Notes: generated from the sequence alone by a model not told the origin. A stretch of DNA of 64,000 bases from Corynebacterium ciconiae DSM 44920 (GCF_030440575.1 NZ_CP047189.1:1798001-1862000); one strand, 5' to 3'; positions 1 through 8,978 are shown, numbered from the stretch's first letter. Numbers and translations: made by a program.

Positions 1-925
1 CCCCATAGCGGTGGTCGATGGCCTTGAGCACCGGGGTGATGGCGTTGGTGGTGCAGGATGCGGCGGAGAGCACCTCATCCGAATCCTCGATGTCGGTGTG
101 GTTGATGCCGTAGACGATATTTTTGATGTCACCCTTGCCCGGGGCGGTGAGTAGCACCTTAGACGCACCCTTGGACTTCAGGTGCTGAGACAATCCAGCG
201 CGGTCGCGCCACACACCGGTGTTATCCACCACGATGGCATCCTGAATGCCGTAGGCGGTGTAGTCCACCTCTTCGGGGCTGTTGGCGTAGATCATCTGGA
301 TGGGGGTGCCATTGGCCCAGATGATGTCCTTGTCCTCGTCGATGGTGATGGAACCGTCGAAGGCACCGTGGATGGAATCGCGGCGCAGCAAAGAGGCCCG
401 CTTGACTATGTCATCCGCGCACTTCTTGCGCACTACCACTGCCCGCAGGCGGGTACCGCGACCCTGCGTTTCGCGGGCCACGAGGATCCGGGCGAGCAGA
501 CGCCCAATACGGCCGAAGCCGTAGAGCACCACATCGCGCTGCACCTCAGTGTCCTTGGTGCCGATCACATCGGCCAGCTGCTCCTCCAGGTAGGCGCGCA
601 GATCGCCGCCCTGCTTCTTGTAGCCCACTGCAAGGCGCGCCACATCGATAGAGGCGGTGCCCAGATCTAGCTCAAGCAGGGTTTGGAAGACAGGCAGGGT
701 GTCTTCCAAGGGAAGCTCGCGCTCCATGACGCGGCGCGCATAGCGGTGCATCTTGATGATCTCGATGTCCGACGGATTCACCAGCAAACGACCGAAGATC
801 GAGGTAACCACGTTCTTCTCGCGGTGCAGGCGGCCGATCAGCGGGATCATCTGCTCGGCGAGCTCGATGCGCTTGCTCCAGTCGCTGGGGTTGGGGGTGT
901 GGGCGTCGGTCATAGTGGCGTTCAT
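1..925 (-). CDS. gapB: Glyceraldehyde-3-phosphate dehydrogenase, long GapB-type (5' part, truncated by window edge)
   Basis: About 308 N-terminal codons are visible; the C-terminus lies left of the window. An N-terminal extension of roughly 130 residues precedes the Rossmann motif (YGFGRIGR), and the catalytic-cysteine motif SCTTN appears near residue 288. This long architecture matches GapB of C. glutamicum (about 480 aa), the NADP-preferring enzyme used mainly for gluconeogenesis, rather than the short glycolytic GapA; cofactor preference is inferred from family. The start at the ATG of MNATMTDAH is supported by GGAGG-like bases just upstream. It is the last visible gene of a minus-strand run and the gene upstream is a small Cys-rich ORF. 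Confidence 0.9.
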   Translation of the reverse strand, partial: MNATMTDAHTPNPSDWSKRIELAEQMIPLIGRLHREKNVVTSIFGRLLVNPSDIEIIKMHRYARRVMERELPLEDTLPVFQTLLELDLGTASIDVARLAVGYKKQGGDLRAYLEEQLADVIGTKDTEVQRDVVLYGFGRIGRLLARILVARETQGRGTRLRAVVVRKKCADDIVKRASLLRRDSIHGAFDGSITIDEDKDIIWANGTPIQMIYANSPEEVDYTAYGIQDAIVVDNTGVWRDRAGLSQHLKSKGASKVLLTAPGKGDIKNIVYGINHTDIEDSDEVLSAASCTTNAITPVLKAIDHRYG

Positions 926-1102
926 ATCCTCCGCTAGTGATGGGTGAATGGTTCAATGTCCACCTCAAACGGTAGCGAAGATGTGGTTTTCAGGGGGCCA
1001 TTTTCACCCCACTTTCTCACCACTCGGGGGTAGATACATGTCTGTTTTTATCCACCTCAATCACTAAATGTGAGCCGCCCCCCTACCCCACTGTGACGCG
1101 CG

Positions 1103-1282
1103 CTACCACTTGCGCGCTTTGGCGATGGCCTTCTTGAGCGCCTTATCGTCCAAATCCAAGGCATGAGCCTTGCGCAGTCGGTGGCACACCACAGGACACG
1201 AGCAGCAGCGCTTCTTGGATCGGCAACACTTCTTCTTCGTCTTGCCCTTTTCCAGATTGCGGCGAACCTTTTCCAGTTTCAT
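1103..1282 (-). CDS. Small basic Cys-rich protein, 59 aa, function unknown
   Basis: A 59-residue ORF below the usual length cut-off. It is strongly basic, with a Lys/Arg-rich N-terminus, a cluster of six cysteines at residues 19-33 (CC, then CCSC, then VVC) followed by His, and a helical Ala/Lys C-terminus ending RKW. The Cys spacing suggests metal or Fe-S binding, but no family name is claimed; small proteins of this look recur in Actinobacteria from memory. Codon use is like the neighbours. A sequence resembling a DtxR iron box lies about 80 bp upstream, which is the main hint about its biology. Confidence 0.7.
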   Translation of the reverse strand: MKLEKVRRNLEKGKTKKKCCRSKKRCCSCPVVCHRLRKAHALDLDDKALKKAIAKARKW

Positions 1283-1362
1283 TCCTGCACCTTCATCCGC
1301 GCTTATCGACGCCCACCTCTACGCCCCGTCCCCACGTGGGCGGCACGCAGCCGACGGCGTAG

Positions 1363-1381
1363 TAAACCTAGCCTTAACTAG
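1363..1381. promoter_or_regulatory. Weak DtxR-like iron box candidate
   Basis: Twelve of 19 positions match the DtxR/IdeR consensus TTAGGTTAGSCTAACCTAA, including the central TAGCCT core. It sits upstream of the Cys-rich 59-aa gene and just past the 3' end of the nitronate monooxygenase gene. Twelve matches is below what most verified boxes show, so this is only a candidate. Confidence 0.25.
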
Positions 1382-1404
1382 TGAAAGTGTAGCCTAGCCG
1401 TGCC

Positions 1405-2394
1405 TCACTTACTGAGCAGATGCCGCACGATTTCTGCGGCCGAAGCCTCCCGGCAGTGATTCACGCCCTCGCCTGCGAGACAATAAGCCCACGCCCGCTC
1501 CTCCTTCTTTCTCTCAGGGGCCGGGCTGATATGGGGAAACACCGGCGGCATGCTAGCGTTCGCGTGCTCATCCACCCCTGTGATGACACCACGAGCAACC
1601 CGCCCAGTAAACGCGCGGGTGGCGGCGGTTTCTAGCTGGCCTTCGCGCAGAATGGCGCGATTACTCTCACTCGTCCCAGCCTCATCTGCCAACAGAAAAG
1701 CGGTTCCGCACGAGACTGCGACCACCTGCTCTAGGCTCAGAGCATCAGCCACAGCCGCTGGGGTAGTTAGCCCGCCAGCCGCGATGAGCGGCAGCGTGCA
1801 TTCGGCGGCCACCGCGGCGATAAGCTCTGGCAGCGCCAACGTGTTGGGTTTCTCATCCTGATCCCAACTACCGCGATGCCCGCCAGCGCTAGCTGCCTGC
1901 ACGATCACCGCGTCCGCCCCCACCTGCTCTGCTACGCGGGCCTCATCGGGGCTTGTGACGCTCACCCATGCTTCGATCCCCCGCTCGTGGGCCTGACGCA
2001 CCTCCTCTGCGGAGAAGCAGCCGAACATGGAATTGACCACCAGTGGCTGCGCCTCGAGCACAGCAGCGAATTTCTCATCCCACTCAAAGCTGTAATCCAC
2101 CTCGGGTTTCCAGCGGTCACTCAGCTCGGCGGCCACGTCGTGCTCTGGGTGCTGCTGAAAGTAGCGCGGCCGTGGATGCGGGGCGAAGAGGTTGACGCCC
2201 ACGTTCATCCCGCCGGGCAGCTGGGCGGCGGCACGCATATTCTGCCGCAGCGCATCGGCGCTGGCCCGCCCCGCGGCGAGGAAACCGAACTGCCCAGCAT
2301 TCCACAACGCGGCCGCCAGCTCAGCAGTGGAGGGCCCGCCCGCCATGGGCGCGGCAATCAGGGTGATCTCTCGGGTGCGTAGCAGCTCACTCAT
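1405..2394 (-). CDS. Nitronate monooxygenase (2-nitropropane dioxygenase family)
   Basis: A 329-aa FMN-dependent TIM-barrel protein of the NPD/nitronate monooxygenase family, which oxidises alkyl nitronates to carbonyl compounds and nitrite. Visible landmarks are the N-terminal IAAPMAGG segment, the QAASAGGHRG phosphate-binding loop near residue 165 and IAAGGLTTP near 205, all typical of class I enzymes. The starts of this gene and the divergent pth gene are only about 11 bp apart, so one of the two starts may be further inside. Substrate in vivo is unknown; some family members act on other nitro compounds. Confidence 0.85.
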   Translation of the reverse strand: MSELLRTREITLIAAPMAGGPSTAELAAALWNAGQFGFLAAGRASADALRQNMRAAAQLPGGMNVGVNLFAPHPRPRYFQQHPEHDVAAELSDRWKPEVDYSFEWDEKFAAVLEAQPLVVNSMFGCFSAEEVRQAHERGIEAWVSVTSPDEARVAEQVGADAVIVQAASAGGHRGSWDQDEKPNTLALPELIAAVAAECTLPLIAAGGLTTPAAVADALSLEQVVAVSCGTAFLLADEAGTSESNRAILREGQLETAATRAFTGRVARGVITGVDEHANASMPPVFPHISPAPERKKEERAWAYCLAGEGVNHCREASAAEIVRHLLSK

Positions 2395-2405
2395 GCCCCG
2401 AGCCT

Positions 2406-3089
2406 ATGTGCAAGAATCGATGCGTGCACGGATTTGATAACCTCACCGATTCCCTCCGCTCCTTCTTCGCCCGCCTCGGCTCGAAGACTCCAATCCCCAC
2501 CACCACGTTGCCCGAGCGCATCGATTACCTGATTCTTGGGTTGGGTAACCCCGGTGGACGCTACGACGCCACTCGCCACAATGTGGGCTACATGGCGGTC
2601 GACGATATCTTGGCCACCCGCGGGGACATCCTCACCCCGGTCCACGGTGCGCCCCTGAGCATCGCGGTGACCGACCACGATGGCCGCTGCATCGTGGTGG
2701 CGCGTTCGCAGACCTATATGAATAACTCCGGCGAGGCGATCGAGGCGATCCGCCAGCACCTCGAACTGGACGCCTCACAGGTGCTCGTGATCCACGATGA
2801 GCTCGACCTTCCCGCCGGTGCGGTGAAGATCAAACGCGGCGGAAACGAAAACGGCCACAACGGGCTGAAATCACTCAGCGCCGCACTAGGCACCCGAGAC
2901 TATGTGCGGGTACGCATCGGGATTGGACGGCCACCGAAGAATGAATCAATTCCCATCCCGACATGGGTGTTAAGCCCCATTGACTCCTCCCCAGAAATGG
3001 AAGAGGCTATCGCCCGGGCCGCCGAGGGCGCGTGGCTGGCGGCCGCAGACTCTGTCAGCGCCGCGCAGAACAGGATCAACCGGCGCTAG
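2406..3089 (+). CDS. pth: Peptidyl-tRNA hydrolase
   Basis: Recycles peptidyl-tRNA released from stalled ribosomes by cleaving the ester between peptide and tRNA. The GLGNPGGRYD and RHNVGY motifs (catalytic Asn and His), HDELDLP (catalytic Asp) and GGNENGHNGLKS are all present in the order of the Pth family. The ORF gives 227 aa, about 30-40 residues longer at the N-terminus than E. coli Pth. A GTG at 2424 is an alternative start, attractive because the ATG at 2406 leaves only 11 bp to the divergent gene. Neither start has a strong ribosome-binding site. Confidence 0.92.
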   Translation: MCKNRCVHGFDNLTDSLRSFFARLGSKTPIPTTTLPERIDYLILGLGNPGGRYDATRHNVGYMAVDDILATRGDILTPVHGAPLSIAVTDHDGRCIVVARSQTYMNNSGEAIEAIRQHLELDASQVLVIHDELDLPAGAVKIKRGGNENGHNGLKSLSAALGTRDYVRVRIGIGRPPKNESIPIPTWVLSPIDSSPEMEEAIARAAEGAWLAAADSVSAAQNRINRR

Positions 3090-3106
3090 CCTCGATTCCC
3101 TCCCAC

Positions 3107-4495
3107 CTAGCCGAGAATCAGCTGGGCAAGCAGCGATCCCACCACACAAGAGGTGGCCACGCTGATGGCACCCGGGATGAGGAAGGAGTGGTTGATCACG
3201 AACTTCCCAATGCGAGTGGTGCCGGTGCGATCAAAACCGATGCACGCCAGGTCCGAGGGGTAGGTGGGCAGGATCCAGTAGCCGTAGGCCGCCCCGTAGA
3301 AGCCGACAATAAGCACCGGATCCACCCCGAGGCTCAAACCCAAGGGCGCGATAGCGACCAGCGCCGCGGCTTGAGAGTTAACCAGCTTGGACACGATAAG
3401 CAGCACCAAGGCGTAGGTCCACGGCGCTGAGGCCACTACATCACCGAGGCCGTCTTTTAAGGCATCGATGTGTGTGCTGAAGAAGGTATCTGCCATCCAG
3501 GCCACACCGAAGACGGAGAATACCGCCGTCATACCTGCTTTGAACACGGTGGTATTAGCGATCTTTGCCTTATCCACCTCGCACCAGAGCAGAATGATGG
3601 CGCCGGCAACCAACATCACCATCTGAATCACCAGATTCATCGACAGCGGCTTCATCACCCCATCCTCGGTGGGGAAACTGGGCCTGAGCCCTTCCACAGC
3701 CCCCAACAGCACAACGACGGCAATCGCGGAGAAGAACACCGCCACCGCACGATAGGCGCTTTTGTCGAAGGTCTGCGAAAGCAGCGAGGTGTTGCTGCTA
3801 CGCATGGTCTCGGCGAACTCGGGATCCTGGAGTCGCTGCTGGAATTCAGGATCATCATCGAGATCCTTGCCGCGACGGGTAGACCACAAAGCGGCCAGAA
3901 GCACACCACTCAGGGAAGCCGGCAGCGCCACAGAGAGGATCTGTGGGATGGAAAACGCCTGATCGATCACTCCGGCATTCTCAGCCAAGATAGAAGCAAG
4001 CGACACTGTGGCCACAGACACCGGCGAGGCGGTGATGCCCATCTGCGCCGCAGTAGACGCTGCAGCCATAGGCCGCTCAGGGCGAATATTCTTCTTCACC
4101 GCGATGTCTTCGATGATGGGAAACATCGTGTACACAACGTGTCCGGTGCCGCAGAGTACCGTGAGCGTCCACGTGGTCAGCGGCGCAAGAATGGTAATCA
4201 GGTGCGGTTTAGTGCGCAGCAGCCTTTCTGCGAACTGCATCATCACATCCAAGCCCTTGGATTGCTGCAAGGTGGATGCACAGCCGATCACCGCAATGAT
4301 CGTGAGCATTACCGATACTGGTGGCTCGCCGGGTGCCAGCCCAAAGAGGAAGACCAGCACCATCAACCCGAGGCCAGAGATCAGGCCGAGCCCGATTCCG
4401 CCGTAGCGGGTGCCGAGAAGAAGACAGAAGAGAATGATCGCGACTTGCAGCACGATCGCAAGAGTGGACGTGGGGTCGAGGAGCCCAGAAAGCAT
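3107..4495 (-). CDS. C4-dicarboxylate transporter, DcuA/DcuB family
   Basis: A 462-aa inner-membrane carrier with about 10-12 hydrophobic segments. Sequence features match the anaerobic C4-dicarboxylate family: QQSKGLDVMMQFAERLLR near residue 80, the CGTGHVVYT segment, and the MGITASPVSVA and YPSDLACIGFDRTGTTRIGK motifs. Such carriers exchange fumarate, aspartate, malate and succinate, typically in anaerobic or micro-oxic metabolism. The ATG at 4495 is chosen because GAGAGG lies 9 nt upstream; a GTG five codons earlier would swallow that site. It stands alone, convergent with pth. Confidence 0.88.
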   Translation of the reverse strand: MLSGLLDPTSTLAIVLQVAIILFCLLLGTRYGGIGLGLISGLGLMVLVFLFGLAPGEPPVSVMLTIIAVIGCASTLQQSKGLDVMMQFAERLLRTKPHLITILAPLTTWTLTVLCGTGHVVYTMFPIIEDIAVKKNIRPERPMAAASTAAQMGITASPVSVATVSLASILAENAGVIDQAFSIPQILSVALPASLSGVLLAALWSTRRGKDLDDDPEFQQRLQDPEFAETMRSSNTSLLSQTFDKSAYRAVAVFFSAIAVVVLLGAVEGLRPSFPTEDGVMKPLSMNLVIQMVMLVAGAIILLWCEVDKAKIANTTVFKAGMTAVFSVFGVAWMADTFFSTHIDALKDGLGDVVASAPWTYALVLLIVSKLVNSQAAALVAIAPLGLSLGVDPVLIVGFYGAAYGYWILPTYPSDLACIGFDRTGTTRIGKFVINHSFLIPGAISVATSCVVGSLLAQLILG

Positions 4496-4628
4496 GACAC
4501 TGCCTCTCACTAGGGGTTAAACAGCTTCTACACGCGCCTTCAATCCCACTAATCATACCTGCACAGACTCGTTTTCTAGGCCCAGCTGTGAGATCACAAC
4601 GCTACCCCCAAGGCTATGCGAGCAGGAG

Positions 4629-4976
4629 GTGGGATGTCTAGCTGGGAGGTGCCTATCCATCAGCAGCTCCACTAGCACCGATACGAACACGATCACGAGC
4701 ACTGAGCTCAGCTCTCAGGAATCCGCAGTCACACACAGCAAGGCTCCGGCAGCCGCTAGCGAGGAACCGGTAGTGGGCTACACAGAAGCTCTTGGCAATG
4801 CCGTCCCGACGGTCATGAATAAGACCATCCGCGAGTGTGGCGATGCGAATCTCCACGAGGCGGGGACGACATTCTTTACCGATGGAACCAGCGGATGGAC
4901 TGAGCGGTGTTCCTCTCAGTGGCTCTCCCTCTGCTACACAGATGGTTACGTCAGGCCAGCCCGGTGGCGTCAATGA
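4629..4976 (+). pseudogene. Probable remnant of a secreted or lipoprotein gene lacking its signal peptide
   Basis: The open frame reads a Ser/Thr-rich linker (residues 10-45), then an apparently folded Cys-containing part with GYTEA, CGD and GTTFFTDGTSGW segments. The linker-plus-domain layout and paired cysteines look like an exported corynebacterial protein, but no signal peptide precedes it. The residues LAGRC at the N-terminus look like a damaged lipobox. Only a GTG overlapping an AGGAGG sequence is available as start. The frame ends inside the 3' end of the convergent sirtuin gene (26-bp overlap). It could be a pseudogene or a short expressed protein. Confidence 0.4.
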
Positions 4977-5877
4977 GCATCGCGAAGGCGTGCTGCACAT
5001 CGCTGCGCCACAGCACCTCGGCGCGATCATCGGCTCGCCCCGGACCGCCATTGATCACCACCACTGGCTTCCCGGCGCGCTGAGCCTCGATAGCGAAGCG
5101 GTAGCCGCTCATCACCGCCAGTGACGAGCCCGCCACGAGCAGAAAGTCTGCCTCGTCCACGATTGCTCGTGCCGCCGCTTTGCATTCGGCGGCCACAGGC
5201 TCGCCGAAGTACACCACGTGTGGTTTGAGTAGCTGCGAACCGCAGTGAGGGCACCCCACCAGCTGAAAGCGCTCTACGATGTCATCGTCGAGGGATACGT
5301 CTCCATCGGGATTCACCGCGCCGCGCCTAGCCTCGGCTTTCTCTAGGTAGGTGGGGTTGGCGGAGTGCAGGCGGGCGTCGATAAGCGAGCGTGGCAACAC
5401 AGCCTTGCAGCTCAAACATTCGATACGGGAGAGATCGCCGTGTAGCTCCACGAGTCTGCTGCTGCCGGCCGCGCGGTGAAGCCCGTCCACATTTTGGGTA
5501 ATCACCCCAGTGATCAGCCCTGCATCTTCCATTTCCACGAGCTGGTAGTGCACCGAGTTCGGCCGCGCCTTGGCCAAGTGCCGCCACCCCACATATGCCC
5601 GGGCCCAGTAGCGATGCAGGGCGGCGCGATCGTAGCGAAACTCTTGATATGTCATTGGGCGCGAGCGCGCCAGCGAGCCCTGCGGGCCGCGATAATCCGG
5701 GATACCTGAGGCCGTGGACACCCCCGCGCCGGTGAGTACCGCGGCGCGCCCAGTGGCGAAAAGTTCGGCAATGCGCGCCACGGCTTCTGCAGGCTCGGTC
5801 GGGGTGGTGGTTTCGTTGACCACGCGCCGAATCGAGCGCACCGCGGAGGCATGCGTGCGAGCGATTGATTCGGACAT
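4951..5877 (-). CDS. NAD-dependent protein deacetylase, Sir2 family
   Basis: A 308-aa sirtuin that removes acyl groups from lysines using NAD+. Seen in order: TGAGVSTASGIPDYR (NAD binding), TQNVDGLHRAAG, ELHGD with the catalytic His, two CxxC zinc pairs (CLSC and CPHC) and the GSSLAV and VVINGGP cofactor segments. The zinc module is split by an unusually long insert of about 50 residues. The start at MSESIART leaves 22 bp to the divergent prfC start, so the promoters overlap; an upstream extension of the frame would read through prfC and is rejected. Confidence 0.9.
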   Translation of the reverse strand: MSESIARTHASAVRSIRRVVNETTTPTEPAEAVARIAELFATGRAAVLTGAGVSTASGIPDYRGPQGSLARSRPMTYQEFRYDRAALHRYWARAYVGWRHLAKARPNSVHYQLVEMEDAGLITGVITQNVDGLHRAAGSSRLVELHGDLSRIECLSCKAVLPRSLIDARLHSANPTYLEKAEARRGAVNPDGDVSLDDDIVERFQLVGCPHCGSQLLKPHVVYFGEPVAAECKAAARAIVDEADFLLVAGSSLAVMSGYRFAIEAQRAGKPVVVINGGPGRADDRAEVLWRSDVQHAFAMLIDATGLA

Positions 5878-5899
5878 CGAGGCGTTATGATGAAACACC

Positions 5900-7534
5900 A
5901 TGAGCAGAGTAGTTGACGAGGCCTCGCGCCGCAGAACCTTCGCCGTGATCGCCCACCCCGACGCCGGTAAGTCCACCCTGACCGAGGCGTTGGCGTTGCA
6001 CGCACATGTGATCGCCGAAGCCGGCGCGGTGCACGGCAAAGCCGGGCGCAAGGCCACCGTCTCCGACTGGATGGACATGGAGAAAGAACGCGGCATCTCC
6101 GTGGCCAGCTCGGCGCTGCAATTTGAATACGCCCCCGAGGGCCACAAAGGCGAGCCGTACATGATCAACCTCGTGGACACCCCCGGCCACGCCGACTTCT
6201 CCGAGGACACCTACCGCGTGCTCACCGCCGTGGATGCTGCAGTGATGCTTATCGACGGCGCCAAGGGCCTTGAGCCCCAAACCCTCAAGCTGTTCCGTGT
6301 GTGTAAAGCCCGCGGCCTTCCCATTGTCACCGTGGTGAACAAGTGGGACCGCGTGGGCAAAGAACCCCTCGAGCTGATGGATGAGATCGTCTCCGAGATC
6401 GGGCTGCAACCCACCCCGCTGTTCTGGCCCGTGGGTGCCGCTGGCAATTTCCGCGGCTTGGCGCGCATCAACTCCGACGGCGAGGCCGAGGAATACATCC
6501 ACTTCCTGCGCACCGCCGGCGGCTCTACCATCGCCCCCGAGGAGCACTACACCCCGGAGGAGGCCGCCGCAAAGGAAGACACCGCGTGGGAGACCGCCGC
6601 GGAAGAAGTAGAGCTCATGGCCGCCGACGGTGCGGTGCACGATCAAGAGCTCTTCCTCGAGTGCACCACCTCCCCAACGATTTTCGCCTCGGCAATGCTC
6701 AATTTCGGTGTGCACCAAATCCTCGACACCCTCTGTGCCCTCGCCCCGCAGCCAGCTCCCCGCTCCGCAGACCCAGCCGTTGTGGCCGCAGCCACCTCCG
6801 CCATTGATGATCACCGCGACCTCGACAGCGAGTTCGCCGGCGTGGTGTTTAAGGTTCAGGCCGGCATGGATCGCAAACACCGCGACACCCTAGCGTTCAT
6901 GCGCGTCGTCTCCGGCGAGTTCGATCGCGGCATGCAAGTCACTCACGCCCAGTCTGGGCGCAGCTTCTCCACCAAATACGCACTCACCGTGTTCGGCCGC
7001 ACCCGCGACACCGTAGACACCGCCTACCCGGGCGATATTGTGGGCTTGGTCAACGCCGGTTCGCTCGCACCGGGCGACACCATCTACGCCGGCCGCAAAG
7101 TGCAGTTTCCCCCCATGCCGCAATTCGCCCCCGAGCACTTCCGCACGCTGCGCGCCAAGACCTTGGGCAAATACAAGCAGTTCCGCAGGGCCCTGGAGCA
7201 GCTCGATTCTGAAGGCGTGGTGCAGATCTTAAAGAACGAGGCGCGTGGCGACGCCGCGCCCGTGATGGCTGCCGTGGGCCCCATGCAGTTCGAAGTGATG
7301 CAAGCGCGCATGGACGTGGAATACAACGTGGAAACCATCACCGAACCTGTTCCCTACTCGGTGGCACGGCGCACCACCGCCGCCACGGCCCCCGAGCTGA
7401 ACAAGCAGCGTGGCGTAGAGATCTTCACCCGCACCGATGGCGAACTCATCGCCCTCTTTGGCGACAAATGGCGACTGAGCTTTATTGAGAAGGAACACCC
7501 CGAGTTCGAGCTCTTCCCCCTCGTGGCCGACTAA
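5900..7534 (+). CDS. prfC: Peptide chain release factor 3
   Basis: A 544-aa translational GTPase that promotes dissociation of RF1/RF2 from the ribosome after termination. GTPase motifs are clear: AHPDAGKST (P-loop, residues 18-26), DTPGH (G3) and NKWD (G4). The switch region DWMDMEKERGIS is the RF3 signature, and the C-terminal half holds the RF3-specific domains, including AVGPMQFEVMQARM. Length is normal for the family (about 530 aa). It is transcribed alone and ends at a perfect 11-bp hairpin. Confidence 0.95.
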   Translation: MSRVVDEASRRRTFAVIAHPDAGKSTLTEALALHAHVIAEAGAVHGKAGRKATVSDWMDMEKERGISVASSALQFEYAPEGHKGEPYMINLVDTPGHADFSEDTYRVLTAVDAAVMLIDGAKGLEPQTLKLFRVCKARGLPIVTVVNKWDRVGKEPLELMDEIVSEIGLQPTPLFWPVGAAGNFRGLARINSDGEAEEYIHFLRTAGGSTIAPEEHYTPEEAAAKEDTAWETAAEEVELMAADGAVHDQELFLECTTSPTIFASAMLNFGVHQILDTLCALAPQPAPRSADPAVVAAATSAIDDHRDLDSEFAGVVFKVQAGMDRKHRDTLAFMRVVSGEFDRGMQVTHAQSGRSFSTKYALTVFGRTRDTVDTAYPGDIVGLVNAGSLAPGDTIYAGRKVQFPPMPQFAPEHFRTLRAKTLGKYKQFRRALEQLDSEGVVQILKNEARGDAAPVMAAVGPMQFEVMQARMDVEYNVETITEPVPYSVARRTTAATAPELNKQRGVEIFTRTDGELIALFGDKWRLSFIEKEHPEFELFPLVAD

Positions 7535-7539
7535 AAAGA

Positions 7540-7567
7540 GACAAGCACCCAGAGGTGGGTGCTTGTC
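7540..7567 (+). terminator. Hairpin terminator after prfC
   Basis: A perfect 11-bp inverted repeat (GACAAGCACCC / GGGTGCTTGTC) with a 6-nt loop starts 6 bp after the prfC stop. An A-run precedes it, but no strong T-run follows on the plus strand. Confidence 0.75.
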
Positions 7568-7633
7568 ATCTACCTTGTGGGGCCTCTCTGCTCGGGCTTT
7601 CTGCTCGCCCCCTGCTGTGGCTAGGCGGGCAGC

Positions 7634-7768
7634 CTAGTGGGCGCTGTTCTTATGATCGCCATCGCACCACTGCTCTGGTGGCACCGTGGCCTTTACTTGG
7701 GCGATGTGCTCACCACACCCCGCCCATGTGGTTTTACCGCAGGTGGGACATTCAACCGGACGACACAT
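7634..7768 (-). CDS. Small conserved Cys protein, 44 aa
   Basis: A 44-residue protein beginning MCRPVECPTCGKTTW, with a later GCGEH and QWCDGDH. Five Cys and His residues in CxxC-like spacing suggest a small zinc-binding fold; from memory, near-identical small proteins are widespread in Actinobacteria, without known function. The start is decided by AAGGAG 8 nt upstream of the ATG at 7768; a 16-residue upstream extension of the frame has no support. It is convergent with prfC. Confidence 0.75.
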   Translation of the reverse strand: MCRPVECPTCGKTTWAGCGEHIAQVKATVPPEQWCDGDHKNSAH

Positions 7769-7928
7769 AACAGCGCTCCTTCGCTCTACTGCCGGAAATA
7801 TTTGATCTACCTGCAATAATACGCGCCCAACCGAAATGATGAATTCCGGCGAGGCGTGTCCCTGTGCATCTATCGCAAGCGCACTGGCCTCGGCAGCATC
7901 CCGTGGCCGGTGCTCCTAAACGGCCTGG

Positions 7929-8645
7929 CTAGTAGCCTATGGTTGCTTCACGTAGCGCAGAGGTGTTCTGTGCGGTGCGCACGAGCGCAATGTTCATCTC
8001 AAGGGCCAGTCGCACCACCACAATCTGCACCAAGGCCGGGATCCAGCCAAAGAGCAGCGTGATAATCGAGAAGAAGGATGCCGCCATGCCCAGCACGGAG
8101 TCATCTGCCATAACCGTCCAGATGAACACCCAGAAGGCGTAGCCCAGCAGGGCCAGGATCATGTTGACGAGGTGAATGGCTTTGGCGAACTTGATCGTGA
8201 TGAAGCTGGAGAAACTCAGATCGAACAGCGCCTGCACGAAGTTCTTCGACTCCGCGCCCACCCCACTGAACTGCGGTAGACCAGTACCACCGAGCCCGGC
8301 CCCCTGCCCCTGCGAGTTCTGGTAGTTCTCGGCACTGGGGTAGAACGGGGCAGCACCCTGCTGGGGGTTCTGCGGCTGGCTATATTGCGCGCCAGTCTGT
8401 TGCGCGCCATACTGCTGGCCGCCGAACGGTGCGTTGTTCTGGTCGGTGTGCGCGCCAGCATTATCTGCTCCGTGCTGAGCGGAGGCGCCGAAGCTGGTGT
8501 TGCCGTTCGTGTTGCTGCTCGTGCTGTCGTTCGCGCCGTGAGAACTGTTGGTGTTGTGTGCGCTATGTGCGCCGGCGGCTCCAGCGTTGTCGTTGGTGCT
8601 GTTGTTGGTGCTGTTGTCGTCGCTGGTGGGATACTGGTTATCCAT
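7929..8645 (-). CDS. DUF4282-type membrane protein with Asn/Ser/Gln-rich N-terminus
   Basis: 238 aa. Residues 1-125 are low-complexity and polar (Asn, Ser, Gln, Gly, Ala), and the C-terminal half, from ALFDLSFSSFITIKFAK, carries two transmembrane segments of the DUF4282 family. The family has no assigned function. The disordered N-terminus probably faces the cytoplasm and may be a protein-interaction tail. It is a single gene; the next gene upstream on its strand is more than 4 kb away, beyond the integrative element. Confidence 0.75.
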   Translation of the reverse strand: MDNQYPTSDDNSTNNSTNDNAGAAGAHSAHNTNSSHGANDSTSSNTNGNTSFGASAQHGADNAGAHTDQNNAPFGGQQYGAQQTGAQYSQPQNPQQGAAPFYPSAENYQNSQGQGAGLGGTGLPQFSGVGAESKNFVQALFDLSFSSFITIKFAKAIHLVNMILALLGYAFWVFIWTVMADDSVLGMAASFFSIITLLFGWIPALVQIVVVRLALEMNIALVRTAQNTSALREATIGY

Positions 8646-8978
8646 TGGGGGGTGGTTCCTTGAAAATAGTGGTGCGTAGCTATCGCTTAAGTCGCAAGCT
8701 CACGCCGAGAAGATGGTTGCTGTCTCCAACCGCTATGCACACACGAGGAGCAAGTGGCAGCACTCTACAGCCACCACACCAGTGACACTGCAGTCACCGA
8801 AATGCGCACGTCATGGCGGTAAGACACGGGTGGTTAGGCTAATGAACTGATTTTGTGGAGTCAATCATCTATCTAGGTCTTTGCCCTCACGCGGGGGGGC
8901 TGCGCTTATGCTGCCCTCAGGGTGGAGTGGGGTGCGAGGGGACGTCGATAAGCGTCGAGACCTCATCACTCCGCTAGG
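8646..8978. other. Intergenic stretch left of the integrative element; no gene seen
   Basis: No convincing coding frame, RNA gene or terminator was found. It presumably holds the promoter of the DUF4282 gene. A TTAGGCTAA sequence near 8840 resembles half of a DtxR box only. Confidence 0.5.

Noticed and set aside
3470..4513. A 347-codon plus-strand frame
   Set aside because: Antisense of the Dcu-type transporter; no recognisable domain and no ribosome-binding site.
4587..4598. TGTGAGATCACA, a possible GlxR (CRP-type) site
   Set aside because: The half-sites are separated by 2 nt, whereas CRP/GlxR sites need 6; treated as chance.
5885..6880. A 331-codon minus-strand frame
   Set aside because: Antisense of prfC, and it would overlap the sirtuin start; Gly/His-rich shadow composition.
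8838..8856. TTAGGCTAA as a DtxR box
   Set aside because: Only the left half matches; the right half has no agreement with the consensus.
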